Assembly (NCBI GenBank): GCA_020249465.1
Contig: JADCFP010000016.1
Location: forward strand, 1 to 64,000
Reading direction: 5' to 3'
Length of the DNA: 64,000 nucleotides
DNA from: Roseomonas sp.
GTDB lineage: Bacteria; Pseudomonadota; Alphaproteobacteria; Acetobacterales; Acetobacteraceae
Shown here: one piece after another, positions 24,964 through 34,442 of the stretch
Position numbering within the stretch: the first letter of the stretch is position 1
How the letters are laid out: every line of letters begins with the position of its first letter
Made by a program: the position numbers and the translations under genes
The notes under the pieces: generated by a model
Database searches by the model: none
What the model was told of the DNA's origin: nothing
Seen by the model: only the letters and a program-made list of their open reading frames with translations

Positions 24964-27378
24964 CTAATTGCGCCGCGCCTCCCGCGCGATCACCGCCAGC
25001 GCTGCAGATGAAATCGTGAGCTGCCCAAGTATCTGCGTCATGTCGCGAATATAGCCCCAGGTCTCAAACGGTGCGGGGTCTTGCGGCAGCATCACCAGGC
25101 TGCCGGGCGCCAGGGGTGGCCCACCGCCCTGGAAGAAACCTTGTCCCGCTGGCGCGGCCTCCCCATTCGGCATCACCACAAAGACGCGCGACGCATCGGC
25201 AAAGCGCTGAGCCCCACCCGAAGCCTGGATGTATTCCGCCGCGCGCCAACCCTGGCGGAAGGGCAAGCTGCCGGGGTTGAGTACCGCGCCCACCACCGTC
25301 ACATCCTGCGGGCGTTTAGGTATGGCCAGCACGTCGCCCGGTTCCATCAGCATGTCCAAATCGGGTCGTGCGAGCAGGATCACGGGATTGGCTTCCACCA
25401 CCACGCGCCCGGCGGCGCGCGCGATCACATCCGAAAGCCTCTCACCCCGGCGCAATTCATAGCTGCCGGGATTGCGAAATTCGCCGAGCAGCAGCACCGG
25501 CCCGCTATCCAGCGCATCCTCCCGCCGCGGCACACGCAGCGCCTGACGCGGTGACACGGCCTTCGCCCCGCCGCCACCAAGGCTGACATGCGTGACCTGG
25601 CCGGTCAGCGCTGGGTTTGGCACATCACGCGCCACATCGGGCGCCCGCGCATTGCCAAGCGCGGTGACACCACCCGCAATCGCCAGCGCATCGGCGATCG
25701 GCGTATTTTCCAACATGGGATAAAGCCCCGGCGCGCGCACCTCACCGGTCACCAGCGCGGCATGGTCCAACAGGAACCCTGCCAATTCCGGCGCTTCCTG
25801 GAAAATCCGCGGGCAGCGCGCATCGCCAATTTCTGGAAATCCTGTGGCCCGCGCATGGGCGAAGCGGGCAGGGGAGGCCTGCGCCGCTTGGGCAAGCTGC
25901 GTCAGCGCCACGCATTCACCGCCTTGCATCGGGGTTGCCTCGCCGCGCAGGGCGCGTTGTGGTGCTGCACTTGAAAGCCATTGGATATCCGCGCGGGAGA
26001 AGACAATCACCTCATCCCCATCGCGCAAACTCGGCCCGCCGCGCCCTTCCAGCGCGCGCGCCAGATCAAAGCCAAGTAGATGGCGCTGCCCGCTCCGCTG
26101 ATCCGGGCGCAGCACCACGGCAAAACGCGTATAGGGATCCGGGCCCAATTGCCGGTGATCCGCAATCAGCCCGCGCACCGAAAGCCCTTGCCGGCCATTG
26201 GCGGCCCGCGTGATCGGCATCGCCACATGCCCGCCAAGGCGGATGGTATTGGCCGCCACATCGGCGCCCGGGCGCACCAGCAGCGCATCACCGCGCTTGA
26301 GGCTGGCACTGACAGCAAGCTCGGCAAAACTCCGCCGCCCCTGCGCATCGCTTTGCTGCACCAAAAGCCGATTACCGCTGGGGCGGAGCGGCCCGCCGGC
26401 CAGCGTCAGCGCATCATCCAACGGCATAAAGCCCTGCCGGGCGGGCAATTCATAAATGCCAGGCCGCGCCACATCGCCGGCAATCGCCACCACGCCACCC
26501 AAAGGCGGCACCAGAATGCGCTCGCCCTCCCGCAGCGTGACGTCAGCAGCCCCCGGCGCATCGGCCAGCAGCGGGTAAAGGTCCACCTGACGGGATCCCG
26601 CAGGCCCTTCAATACGGATGGCGCGTAAGGACCCGCTCCGCCGCACCCCCTCAGCCGCTGCCAGCGCGTCCAAAACGCTGGCAAGCGCGGTGAGTGTCTG
26701 AAAGCCAGGGCGCATCACCTCGCCGCCCACAAAAACGCTGATCTGGCGGATGGCGCCGATGGAAAGAAATACCTCCGAACCGCCCAATTCCCGCGCGGCG
26801 CGGGCTTCCATATCCGTGCGCAGATCGGCCAGGCTGCGCCCGGCAGCGGGGAGGGGCGGCAATTCGGGCAGCAACAGCATCCCATCCCGCCCGATCCTGA
26901 GGGAATGCGTCTGACGCGCGCGCCCGCGCAGCGCTACCACCACCTCATCGCCTGGTCCCAATATGTAGGAACCGGGCAGGGCGCCGAAGCTTGGCGGCGG
27001 GGCGGCGCCACCGCGGAAAGTATCATAGCCGAATTGGCGGAGTTCCACCTGTTCCAGCCTTTCGGCGAAGAAGGCTTCAATGCTGGAAAGATTGAGTGCG
27101 GGGCGTAGGGCAGGGGCCGCGGTTTGTGCCGCCGGCGCCGCTGGCGCGGCGATGGCCGCTTCCAGGACTCGGGCGAGAATTTCGCGCTGGGCGCCGGGGG
27201 GCAGGTTGGGCAAGTTCCCGCCCCCTGGCAGGCTTGGCGGGAGGCTGGGTGGGGCAAGGAATTGTGCGCCAGTTTGTGCCGCCGCCGGCAGCATCATGGC
27301 GAAAAGCCATAATATCAGCAGGCTAGGGCGCAAGTGTGGCGCCACTCTCGGGCGCTCTTTTTTGGAGAAACACAACAT
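24964..27378 (-). CDS. polysaccharide export protein with multiple SLBB domains
   Basis: An 804-residue protein with a signal peptide (LLILWLFAMMLPAAAQ) and no lipobox Cys. The Poly_export domain starts at PGSYILGPGDEVVVAL. Five or six SLBB repeats follow: VGGEVMRPG, IAGDVARPG, a degenerate LGGHVAMP, VTGEVRAPG, LLGEFRNPG and VVGAVLNPG. It ends in a hydrophobic helix (ILGQLTISSAALAVIA). It probably forms the periplasmic/outer-membrane channel for the polysaccharide made by the divergent operon. ATG 27378 lacks a strong Shine-Dalgarno, and an internal Met near residue 28 is a weaker alternative start. Confidence 0.88.
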   Translation of the reverse strand: MLCFSKKERPRVAPHLRPSLLILWLFAMMLPAAAQTGAQFLAPPSLPPSLPGGGNLPNLPPGAQREILARVLEAAIAAPAAPAAQTAAPALRPALNLSSIEAFFAERLEQVELRQFGYDTFRGGAAPPPSFGALPGSYILGPGDEVVVALRGRARQTHSLRIGRDGMLLLPELPPLPAAGRSLADLRTDMEARAARELGGSEVFLSIGAIRQISVFVGGEVMRPGFQTLTALASVLDALAAAEGVRRSGSLRAIRIEGPAGSRQVDLYPLLADAPGAADVTLREGERILVPPLGGVVAIAGDVARPGIYELPARQGFMPLDDALTLAGGPLRPSGNRLLVQQSDAQGRRSFAELAVSASLKRGDALLVRPGADVAANTIRLGGHVAMPITRAANGRQGLSVRGLIADHRQLGPDPYTRFAVVLRPDQRSGQRHLLGFDLARALEGRGGPSLRDGDEVIVFSRADIQWLSSAAPQRALRGEATPMQGGECVALTQLAQAAQASPARFAHARATGFPEIGDARCPRIFQEAPELAGFLLDHAALVTGEVRAPGLYPMLENTPIADALAIAGGVTALGNARAPDVARDVPNPALTGQVTHVSLGGGGAKAVSPRQALRVPRREDALDSGPVLLLGEFRNPGSYELRRGERLSDVIARAAGRVVVEANPVILLARPDLDMLMEPGDVLAIPKRPQDVTVVGAVLNPGSLPFRQGWRAAEYIQASGGAQRFADASRVFVVMPNGEAAPAGQGFFQGGGPPLAPGSLVMLPQDPAPFETWGYIRDMTQILGQLTISSAALAVIAREARRN

Positions 27379-27465
27379 GTGATACACCCAAAAATATGGT
27401 TGATTTTTTCTTAACACAACCTTAGATTGCTTTTCAATGACCTAAATCACCCAAGGAGACGTGAC
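27379..27465. promoter_or_regulatory. A/T-rich divergent promoter region of the polysaccharide locus
   Basis: The 87-bp gap is clearly A/T-rich compared with its surroundings. Plus-strand candidate: TTGATT (27400-27405), 17 bases, TAGATT (27423-27428), serving the heparinase operon. Minus-strand candidate: TTGTGT (27419-27414), 17 bases, TATTTT (27396-27391), serving the SLBB gene. The minus candidate leaves a very short leader. The two overlap, so opposing transcription could interfere. Confidence 0.4.
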
Positions 27466-29226
27466 GTGCCAGGTGATACGGTTCTTGGCGAAGCCCGGAA
27501 TTCAACAACCATCCTGCCCGGCTGGCGCGGCTGGTGGCTCAGTGCCGATGCGGCTTGGCGGCTCGGCCCTCGGCCTGTCGCGCTTTTCGCCTGGCATCGC
27601 CTGCGTCTCGCGATTGGGATCACCCGCTATGCCTTGCCGGATCGGCCAACCCCGCAAGGCCCCTTTCTGCCCGAAGCCGGCGCGGTGCCCATAGCGCCGC
27701 GCGATTGGCATGGGCCCTTTGACGCCAAGGCCCATGCGCTGGATGTCCTGGCCCGGCCCGGCGCTGATATTCGCGGCCTATGGGAAGCGCATCGCCTGGC
27801 ACCTTTGCTGACGCTGGCCCAAGCCGCCGCGCGTGACCCTGAAGGGGCGCATCTGAACCAAGCCGAAGCGCTGCTCGCCGATTGGGCCGCCGCCAACCCG
27901 CCCTTTCGCGGCCCCGGCTGGGCTTGCGCGCAGGAAGCGGCCTTGCGCGCCATGGGGATCAGCCTGGCGCTGGCCCTGCTGGGCGCGGATCGGCGGCTCA
28001 GCCCTGGCGCGCGTGACTTGCTTGCGCTGCATGCCGCGCGCATTCGCGCCACGCGCGCCTATGGCGCGGCGCAGGATAATAACCACCCGATCAGTGAAGC
28101 GGCGGGGCTCTTTATCTGCGGCTTGCTGTTGGGCAGGGCGAGGGATCAGCGCGCCGGGGCGCGGGGGCTGGCCAGGGCTGTTGCGCGGCTGGTCTCCCCT
28201 TGCGGGGCCTTTGCCCAGGCCTCACCGTCCTACCACCGGCTGATGCTCGATGTGCTTGCCATCGCCGAATGGTTCCGCCGCCGCCATGGGGCGCCAAGCT
28301 TTGGCGGGGCTTTGGCGGCGCGCGCTGCGGCTGCCACGCATTGGCTGGGGCGAATCATGGCCCCCAGTGGCGCCTTGCCGCGCATCGGGCCGTGTGATGA
28401 TTCGGCCTTTGCCGATCTGTCTGGGCTTGGGGCCGGTGATGCGCGCGCCAGCCTGGAACGCGCTTCGCGCCTTTTTCTGGGTGCCAGCGCGGGCCTGACG
28501 GATGATCCCGGCTGCCGTGCCCTTGGCTTGACCACCGCGCCCGCCACGCCGGCGCCGCAAGCTACGCATTGGCGCAGCGCCGGCTGGTTCGGGTTGGCCG
28601 GGGCAGGGGGCGCGCGCGGCGTGCTGCGCACCGGCGTGCCGCTCCGCTTCCGGCCGGGTCAGGCGGATTTGCTGCATTTCGACCTTTGGGACGGCAATGA
28701 GAATCTGCTCCGTGACGGCGGCAGCGGCGCCTATCTGCCGCCGCCGGGCTTTGACTGGTGGCAAGCCATGCTGGCGGGTGGCCTCGGCCATAATCTGATC
28801 ACCTTTGATGATGCCGAGCCAATGCCAAGGCTTGGCCCCTTCCTGTTCGGGCACTGGCCGCGCTGCCGCGCCATTCCCGATGGCGCCAAAACCCGCGATT
28901 GGCGCGGCAATCGCCACGCCAGGCGCATTGAATGCCGTGGGCGGGCTTGGCGTGTGGAAGACCAGGTCGGCGGGGATTTCCGGCGCTTGGCGCTGCGCTG
29001 GCGGCTTTGCCCTGGCGATTGGCAACGCATTGCCGATGGTGTGGAAAGTGCCAAGGCGCGCATCACGCTCACCGCCGATGCGCCCTTTAGCCTTGAATTG
29101 ATCCGCGGTTGGGAAAGCACTGCCTATGGGCGGGTGGACCCGGCGCCGGTGCTGGAACTCCGCGCCCAGCGCCCAATCAGGCGGATTTTTACTGAAATCG
29201 CCCTGCCAAAAATGAGGCTTGGGTGA
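27466..29226 (+). CDS. heparinase II/III-family protein of the polysaccharide locus
   Basis: A 586-residue protein starting at GTG 27466, with AAGGAG seven bases upstream. The N-terminal half is an alpha-toroid (GWRGWWLSADAAWRLGP, NNHPISEAAGLFICGLLLG, SPSYHRLMLDVLAIAEW). The C-terminal half is a beta-sandwich with the heparinase II/III segment LLHFDLWDGNENLLRDGGSG. No signal peptide is visible. Such proteins are often encoded in exopolysaccharide loci, where they may be polysaccharide lyases or modify chains. It is first in a ten-gene plus-strand run to 38678, and the next gene overlaps its end. Confidence 0.85.
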   Translation: MPGDTVLGEARNSTTILPGWRGWWLSADAAWRLGPRPVALFAWHRLRLAIGITRYALPDRPTPQGPFLPEAGAVPIAPRDWHGPFDAKAHALDVLARPGADIRGLWEAHRLAPLLTLAQAAARDPEGAHLNQAEALLADWAAANPPFRGPGWACAQEAALRAMGISLALALLGADRRLSPGARDLLALHAARIRATRAYGAAQDNNHPISEAAGLFICGLLLGRARDQRAGARGLARAVARLVSPCGAFAQASPSYHRLMLDVLAIAEWFRRRHGAPSFGGALAARAAAATHWLGRIMAPSGALPRIGPCDDSAFADLSGLGAGDARASLERASRLFLGASAGLTDDPGCRALGLTTAPATPAPQATHWRSAGWFGLAGAGGARGVLRTGVPLRFRPGQADLLHFDLWDGNENLLRDGGSGAYLPPPGFDWWQAMLAGGLGHNLITFDDAEPMPRLGPFLFGHWPRCRAIPDGAKTRDWRGNRHARRIECRGRAWRVEDQVGGDFRRLALRWRLCPGDWQRIADGVESAKARITLTADAPFSLELIRGWESTAYGRVDPAPVLELRAQRPIRRIFTEIALPKMRLG

Positions 29227-30101
29227 TGCCGTTGCCGCTGCTGCTGATGGGGCTTTGGGCTTGGCGTGCCAGGCTGGCGCTGATCCTGCTGCTGCTATGG
29301 GTAGGCGGGGCGGCCGCCATCCTGCTTTGGCCGCGCGGCCATGTGGCGCGCGCCCAGGTGGCGCCGGCTGAGACCACGGCCTTTGCCATTTCGTCCCTGC
29401 TAGCATCTCATCCCTTGGCATTGGGTCAGGGGCTGGATACGCGCCCCGGCGGCAATTTCGCCATCTATCTGGCCGCGCTGCGCTCGCCTGAGGCAGCGCG
29501 CATGCTCACCACCGAAACCCCCTTATTGCAGGCGCTGGAGCGCGCCCGCCAGGACTCACCCCTTGCGGGGCTGCGGGCGTCACTGGGCCTCAACCGCGCG
29601 CTGGATGCGGATGATGTGCTGGCGTGGCTTGAGCGATATATGTCAGTAAGTCAGAACCTTGGCAGCATTACCTGGTCGCTTGAATTAACCCACCCCGACC
29701 CTGGCTTGGCGCTGCAAGCCCTGGTCACCCTCCATAATTATGCCGAGGCCAAGGTGCGCGCTGATCTTGCCGTTCAGGCCGCGCGCCGGGTTGCGGCCTT
29801 GGAGGCACGGCTTTCCGGCGAAAGCGACGTTTTTCTCCGCAACAGCCTTTACGACCTTTTGGCGCAGCAACAGCGCGCCGGACTGGTGGTGGCGGCGGAT
29901 GAGGCAGTGGCGGCCCGGCTGATTGCGGTACCGATGGTGGAGGCGCGGCCTTCTCGCCCCAATTTGCCGCTCTTGCTTGGGCTTTGGCTGCTGGTGGTGC
30001 CACTCACGGTACTGATGGGCGCGGCGGGGCTGATCCTGGCGCGAAGTGCCTTCCGCGATGCAGCGCTGGTGACCCGCCGGCCTGCCATGCAGGGGGATTG
30101 A
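29226..30101 (+). CDS. Wzz-type chain-length determinant / polysaccharide co-polymerase
   Basis: A 291-residue protein with an N-terminal membrane segment (about 16-36) and a C-terminal one (about 245-270) around a periplasmic helical region. This is the Wzz/PCP-1 layout. No Walker motif or tyrosine tail is present, so it is not a Wzc-type autokinase. The ATG at 29226 overlaps the heparinase stop; a GTG at 29223 is an alternative. It should control chain length together with the Wzy-like protein that follows after two bases. Confidence 0.75.
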   Translation: MPLPLLLMGLWAWRARLALILLLLWVGGAAAILLWPRGHVARAQVAPAETTAFAISSLLASHPLALGQGLDTRPGGNFAIYLAALRSPEAARMLTTETPLLQALERARQDSPLAGLRASLGLNRALDADDVLAWLERYMSVSQNLGSITWSLELTHPDPGLALQALVTLHNYAEAKVRADLAVQAARRVAALEARLSGESDVFLRNSLYDLLAQQQRAGLVVAADEAVAARLIAVPMVEARPSRPNLPLLLGLWLLVVPLTVLMGAAGLILARSAFRDAALVTRRPAMQGD

Positions 30102-30103
30102 GG

Positions 30104-31369
30104 ATGCGGGCGGAGGAGGCACCGGTTGCGCCGGCCAAAGATGCGCTGGCCTGGCTGACTGGGATGGTCACGGCGCTGTTGCATTTCGCGGGCGCCCTGA
30201 AATCCATTCCCCAGATCGGCGCCTTACCCATTGATTTTACGGTATTGATAGCCGCGCTGGCGCTGCCGATGCTGGTGCTCTGCGCCATGACGCGGGGCTG
30301 GGAGATCGCACCCGAGATCGGCCTGCCGCTCGCGGCGATTGGGGCGCTTTGGCTCTGGTTGGTTCTGGCCGGCTGCTGGTCAGCCTCTGGCGCTGTGCTG
30401 GCGGCCAAGCTGCCGGAAATCACCCTGCTTGGGCCCATCATGCTGCTGGCCGGGCTGATCATCGCGGGGGATGGCGCCGCCCTGCGTGGCTTTTGCGTGG
30501 GCGTATTCGGTGCGGGGGCGGCGGTGGCGGCAAGCCTCGCGGCCAATCTGGCAGAGGGCAGCGTCGCGCTGGGCGGGCTGCCCGGTATGGATCCAGAGAA
30601 ATGGCGCATTGCCTATCAGGTGACGGGCCTTGCCATCGCATCTGCGGCGGCTTTGGCGGCGGTGCACTTGGCGGAAGCGCGTAGCGTATTCCTTGCGCTG
30701 TTCTGGCTGGGCGCGGCCCTTGCCCTAACGCTCGGCGCGCTTTTACCCGGTGGTCGGGCTGCGCTCGTGGCGCTGGGTCTTTGTCTTTTGTCGGGTCCGA
30801 CCTTGATCCTGTTCAGGCGCCGAAGGCCCTTTCTGGGTGTCGTGTGGGTCTTTGGCCTGCTCAGCCTTGCTGCGGTCCTTGCCAGTCTGATGGAAGCCCG
30901 ATCCGGTCTGCATGCCCGCGCGCTTGAGTATCTTCTCACCTCGGAGGTGTTGGAAAGCTCCGGCCGAGGACCGCTCTGGGAGGAGGCGCTGCGCCTCGCG
31001 GGGCTGGCCATGCCCTTTGGCCTGGGCACGGGTGGCTTCAGCCTGGCGGCAGGGTTTGGCGAATGGCGCGGGCGGCATCCGCATAATCTTGCCATCGAAG
31101 CGCTGGTGGAGGCCGGGCTGCCCGGCTTTGCCCTTTGGCTGATCGCCTTTGGTGGGGCGGGTTTCGTGTTCTGGCGGCTTGGGCGAAGCGCGCCATCCTG
31201 GCGGGTCGCGCGGCTTTTGATGCTGTGTCTGCCGATGGCGGTGACCCTGCAGGTTTCAACCGATCTCGGCAATCGCATGGCCTGGCTGGCGCTGGGGCTG
31301 GCGCTTGGGATTGGCGTTACGGCGCGGGCGCCGATCAGGGGGGCAGGGCATGTACGCGCTTTGGGGTAA
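30104..31369 (+). CDS. O-antigen polymerase/ligase (Wzy/WaaL-like) membrane protein
   Basis: A 421-residue protein with about ten to twelve membrane segments. A large loop contains the ARALEYLLTSEVLESSGRG and GLGTGGFSLAAGFG pieces and ends with HPHNLAIEALVEAGLPG. The HPHN...EAGLPG signature is characteristic of the Wzy_C/O-antigen ligase family. It probably polymerises repeat units in the periplasm or ligates chains to an acceptor. Its last 20 bases overlap the next gene. Confidence 0.87.
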   Translation: MRAEEAPVAPAKDALAWLTGMVTALLHFAGALKSIPQIGALPIDFTVLIAALALPMLVLCAMTRGWEIAPEIGLPLAAIGALWLWLVLAGCWSASGAVLAAKLPEITLLGPIMLLAGLIIAGDGAALRGFCVGVFGAGAAVAASLAANLAEGSVALGGLPGMDPEKWRIAYQVTGLAIASAAALAAVHLAEARSVFLALFWLGAALALTLGALLPGGRAALVALGLCLLSGPTLILFRRRRPFLGVVWVFGLLSLAAVLASLMEARSGLHARALEYLLTSEVLESSGRGPLWEEALRLAGLAMPFGLGTGGFSLAAGFGEWRGRHPHNLAIEALVEAGLPGFALWLIAFGGAGFVFWRLGRSAPSWRVARLLMLCLPMAVTLQVSTDLGNRMAWLALGLALGIGVTARAPIRGAGHVRALG

Positions 31370-31979
31370 GGCGGCGTTTGATCGCGGCGTGGCGGCGCTG
31401 GTGCTGGTACTGGGCGCGCCGGTCTTGGCGCTTTTGGCATTTGCGGTGCTGCTCGCCCTGGGCCGGCCCATCCTGTTTCGCCAGCGCCGCGCCGGGCGGC
31501 ATGGCTTGCCCTTCACGCTGATAAAATTCCGTTCCATGCGCGCGGGTTCTGGGCCGGATGCGGCGCGGCTTGGCCGGTTCGGGCGCTGGCTCCGGGCCAG
31601 CGGGCTCGATGAATTGCCGCAATTAATCAATGTCTTGCGCGGTGAGATGAGCCTGGTGGGACCGCGCCCTTTGCCTTGTGACTACACGCCCTTGTTCAGT
31701 GCCGCCGAGGCTGAGCGGCTCAGGGTCAGGCCCGGCCTGTTTGGGCTGGCCCAGGCGCGCGGGCGCAATGCCCTGCCTTGGGCGCATCGGCTGGGTTTCG
31801 ATATGCAATATGCTCGGCAAGATGCTGATTTTATGACAGACCTCAGGCTTATCTTGGCCTGCTGCGCGCTGCTGCTGCGCGGCCATGGCGCGACTATGCC
31901 GGGCCATGTGACCTCGGCGCGGCTTGATGAAAGCCTGGCGCAAGGCACGGCGCCTGTCTTCGCCGGGGTCAAGGGGTAA
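31350..31979 (+). CDS. undecaprenyl-phosphate sugar-1-phosphate transferase (PglC-like)
   Basis: A 209-residue bacterial sugar transferase, the short monotopic type that starts a repeat unit on undecaprenyl phosphate. One N-terminal membrane helix is followed by FRQRRAGRHGLPF, KFRSMRAG, and the catalytic Asp-Glu of LDELPQLINVLRGEMSLVGPRP. It overlaps the polymerase gene by 20 bases and the aminotransferase by one base (TAATG). With CapD and the aminotransferase in the locus, the first sugar may be a 4-amino-6-deoxy-HexNAc. Confidence 0.92.
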   Translation: MYALWGKAAFDRGVAALVLVLGAPVLALLAFAVLLALGRPILFRQRRAGRHGLPFTLIKFRSMRAGSGPDAARLGRFGRWLRASGLDELPQLINVLRGEMSLVGPRPLPCDYTPLFSAAEAERLRVRPGLFGLAQARGRNALPWAHRLGFDMQYARQDADFMTDLRLILACCALLLRGHGATMPGHVTSARLDESLAQGTAPVFAGVKG

Positions 31980-33175
31980 TGGCGATGCTCTCCTCTGCCC
32001 AAACCGCCCGCTTACTACCAGGTACCCCCAGGCCAGCGCGGGATTTGGCCGCCCCTATCCTGCTTTCGCCGCCACATCTGACTGGTCGGGAGATTGCCGT
32101 GCTGGAAGCGAGCCTCGCCTCGGGCTGGCTGGCCCCGGCTGGCCCGGCGCCGCGCGCCTTTGAGGCCGCCTTTGCCGAGGCCACTGGCTTTGCCCATGTG
32201 TTGGCTGTGGCATCCGGCACTGCGGCGCTGACCCTCGCCTTTCGGGTTTTGGAAATTGGTCCGGGGGATGAGGTTTGGGCGCCAAGCTTTACCTTCATCG
32301 CCTCCGTGGCGCCGGCCGTGCAGATGGGGGCGCGGCCCCGCTTTTTGGATGTCTGCCCCGAAAGTTGGACGCTTGACCCCGCATTGTTGGCAGCGGAGCT
32401 TTGGCAGGCCGCGCGGCAGGGTAGGCTGCCCAAGGTTGTGGTGGCGGTGGATATCTATGGCCAATGTGCCGCGTTGCGGGCCATTGCCTCGCTTTGCGCT
32501 GGATATGGTGTGGCGCTGATATCCGACAGCGCGGAGGGGCTAGGTGCCACTCAGTCGGGGCTGTCTGCCGGGCGTGGCGCGCGGCTCGCGGCGTTTTCCT
32601 TCAATGGCAATAAGATTATTACCGCCGGCGGGGGCGGGGCGCTGGCTTCCGATGATCCAGGGCTGATCGCGCATGCGCGCCGCCTCGCCGATCAGGCGAG
32701 ATCCCCTGCGCCGTATTATGAACATGCCAGCACCGGCTATTCCTTTGGCATGTCGTCCTTGATGGCGGCGGTGGGGTTCGCGCAACTGGCGAAGCTCGGC
32801 GATCGCGTGGCGCAGCGTCGGGCGATCTTCGCCCGCTATCAGGAAGCGCTTGAGGATCTGGCGGGGATTTCCTTCATGCCGGAAGCGCCCTGGGGCCAGT
32901 CCTCACGCTGGTTGACCGCCATACTGATAGACCCTGAAGCCTTCGGCTTGGACGCCGATGCGCTGCGCCCCCTGCTCGCCGCCGAGGGGATCGAAACCCG
33001 CCCGGCCTTCAAGCCCATGCATATGCAGCCGGTGTTTCGCGATGCGCCCCGCGTGGGTGGCGCAGTGGCGGAAGCGCTATTTGCGCAGGGGCTTTGCCTG
33101 CCCTCTGGCAGCGGCATGACGACCGCTGCGCAGGATCGGGTGATCCGCGCCATTCATGCCGCGGCGCGCGGCTGA
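31979..33175 (+). CDS. DegT/DnrJ/EryC1/StrS-family PLP aminotransferase
   Basis: A 398-residue sugar aminotransferase, normal length. Visible are LTGREIAVLEASLASGWLAP, VASGTAALTLAF, GDEVWAPSFTFIAS, and the PLP lysine in SFNGNKIITAGGGG. It probably aminates the 4-keto sugar nucleotide produced by the CapD-type dehydratase at 36750, as in PglE/WecE-type pathways. No acetyltransferase partner is encoded nearby. Confidence 0.92.
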   Translation: MAMLSSAQTARLLPGTPRPARDLAAPILLSPPHLTGREIAVLEASLASGWLAPAGPAPRAFEAAFAEATGFAHVLAVASGTAALTLAFRVLEIGPGDEVWAPSFTFIASVAPAVQMGARPRFLDVCPESWTLDPALLAAELWQAARQGRLPKVVVAVDIYGQCAALRAIASLCAGYGVALISDSAEGLGATQSGLSAGRGARLAAFSFNGNKIITAGGGGALASDDPGLIAHARRLADQARSPAPYYEHASTGYSFGMSSLMAAVGFAQLAKLGDRVAQRRAIFARYQEALEDLAGISFMPEAPWGQSSRWLTAILIDPEAFGLDADALRPLLAAEGIETRPAFKPMHMQPVFRDAPRVGGAVAEALFAQGLCLPSGSGMTTAAQDRVIRAIHAAARG

Positions 33176-33180
33176 CGCCC

Positions 33181-34440
33181 ATGAATATCCTGTATTTGCA
33201 TCAGCATTTCAGCACGCCCGCCGGCAGCACGGCCACACGTAGCTTCGCCTTCGCCCGCGCCCTTGCTGCGCGCGGCCATCGCGTGACGCTGGCAACCGGG
33301 CGCTACCAGGGCGCGGAGACCGGGCTTTCTGGTCCCTTCCGCAAGGGAAAGCGCGAAGGGCGCGTTGCCGGGTTTCGGGTGGTGGAATGGGATATCCATT
33401 ACGCAAATGCCATGGGGATCGCTGCCCGCAGCGCAGTATTCTTGCGCTATGCGACGGCAGCGGCGCGGCTTGCCTTGCGGGAAAAGCCCGATCTGGTGAT
33501 TGCTTCGTCAACCCCGCTTACGGCGGCGCTGCCCGCGTTATGCGCCAAGGCGCTGCGGGGCATTCCCTTCATTTTCGAAATCCGCGACCCCTGGCCGGAA
33601 TTGCCACGCGCCATGGGCGTGCTGCCGGCGCCGATTGCCCCCGCGATGGAAGTGCTCGCCAATCTCGCCTGTCGCCGCGCGGCTGCGGTGGTTGCGCTTT
33701 CGGAAGGCATGGCGGAGACCGCCCGCGCGCGCGGTGCCCATCCCGCAGGGGTGCAGGTGATTGGCAATGGCTGTGATCTTGATCTTTTCGGCCCCCATAT
33801 CGTCCCCTGGCGCCCGCCCGAAGCCACGCCTTGGGAGGTTTTGGCGCTTTATGCCGGCGCCCATGGGCGCGCGAATGGGCTTGGGATTCTGGTTGAAGCA
33901 GCACGGCTTTTGGCCGCGCAGGGCGAAACCAGGCTCCGTATCATGCTGGTGGGTGAGGGGGCGGAGAAAACCGCCCTGATGCGCGAAGCTGCTGGCTTGC
34001 CCAATATCACCTTTCTGCCGCCAATGCCGAAACGCGAGATTGCCGGGCTTTTCGCTGGCAGCCAAATCGCGCTGCATATCCTGGCCGATTGCCCGGCTTT
34101 CGCTGGCTGGACCGCGCCCAATAAGCTGATGGATGGGCTGGCGGCTGGCCGGCCTTTGATCAGTAATGTCCCAGGCGACGCCGCGCGGCTATTGACCGAA
34201 GGTGGTGCGGGCATGGCCGTGGCGCCTGACGATGTGGCTGGCCTGGCAGCGGCGTTGGTCAGCCTGGTGGAAGACCCCGCGCGCCGCACTGCCATGGGGG
34301 CGGCGGCGCGCAGCCTTGCGGTGCGCCAATACGACCGACGCCTTCTGGCGGCGCGCTTTGCGGCGCTGGTGGAGGCCATTCCCACCGCTCAGACCGCGCT
34401 CGGGAAGCCAGCGCATTTCGCCATGTCAGGAAGGGGCTGA
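33181..34440 (+). CDS. glycosyltransferase family 4 protein (WbuB-like)
   Basis: A 419-residue GT-B glycosyltransferase. The N-terminal domain starts MNILYLHQHFSTPAGSTATRS and contains EIRDPWPELPRAMGVL. The C-terminal nucleotide-sugar domain has VGEGAEKTALM, then APNKLMDGLAAGRPLISNV, the donor-binding region. It resembles WbuB, which transfers L-FucNAc in E. coli O26. Its neighbour wecB supports an N-acetylated amino-sugar donor. It is cytoplasmic and acts on lipid-linked intermediates. Confidence 0.9.
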   Translation: MNILYLHQHFSTPAGSTATRSFAFARALAARGHRVTLATGRYQGAETGLSGPFRKGKREGRVAGFRVVEWDIHYANAMGIAARSAVFLRYATAAARLALREKPDLVIASSTPLTAALPALCAKALRGIPFIFEIRDPWPELPRAMGVLPAPIAPAMEVLANLACRRAAAVVALSEGMAETARARGAHPAGVQVIGNGCDLDLFGPHIVPWRPPEATPWEVLALYAGAHGRANGLGILVEAARLLAAQGETRLRIMLVGEGAEKTALMREAAGLPNITFLPPMPKREIAGLFAGSQIALHILADCPAFAGWTAPNKLMDGLAAGRPLISNVPGDAARLLTEGGAGMAVAPDDVAGLAAALVSLVEDPARRTAMGAAARSLAVRQYDRRLLAARFAALVEAIPTAQTALGKPAHFAMSGRG

Positions 34441-34442
34441 TC

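Noticed and set aside
28222-29421. 399-codon minus-strand frame opposite the heparinase gene
   Set aside because: No recognisable domain, and it runs antisense to a supported gene whose overlaps with its neighbours fit an operon.
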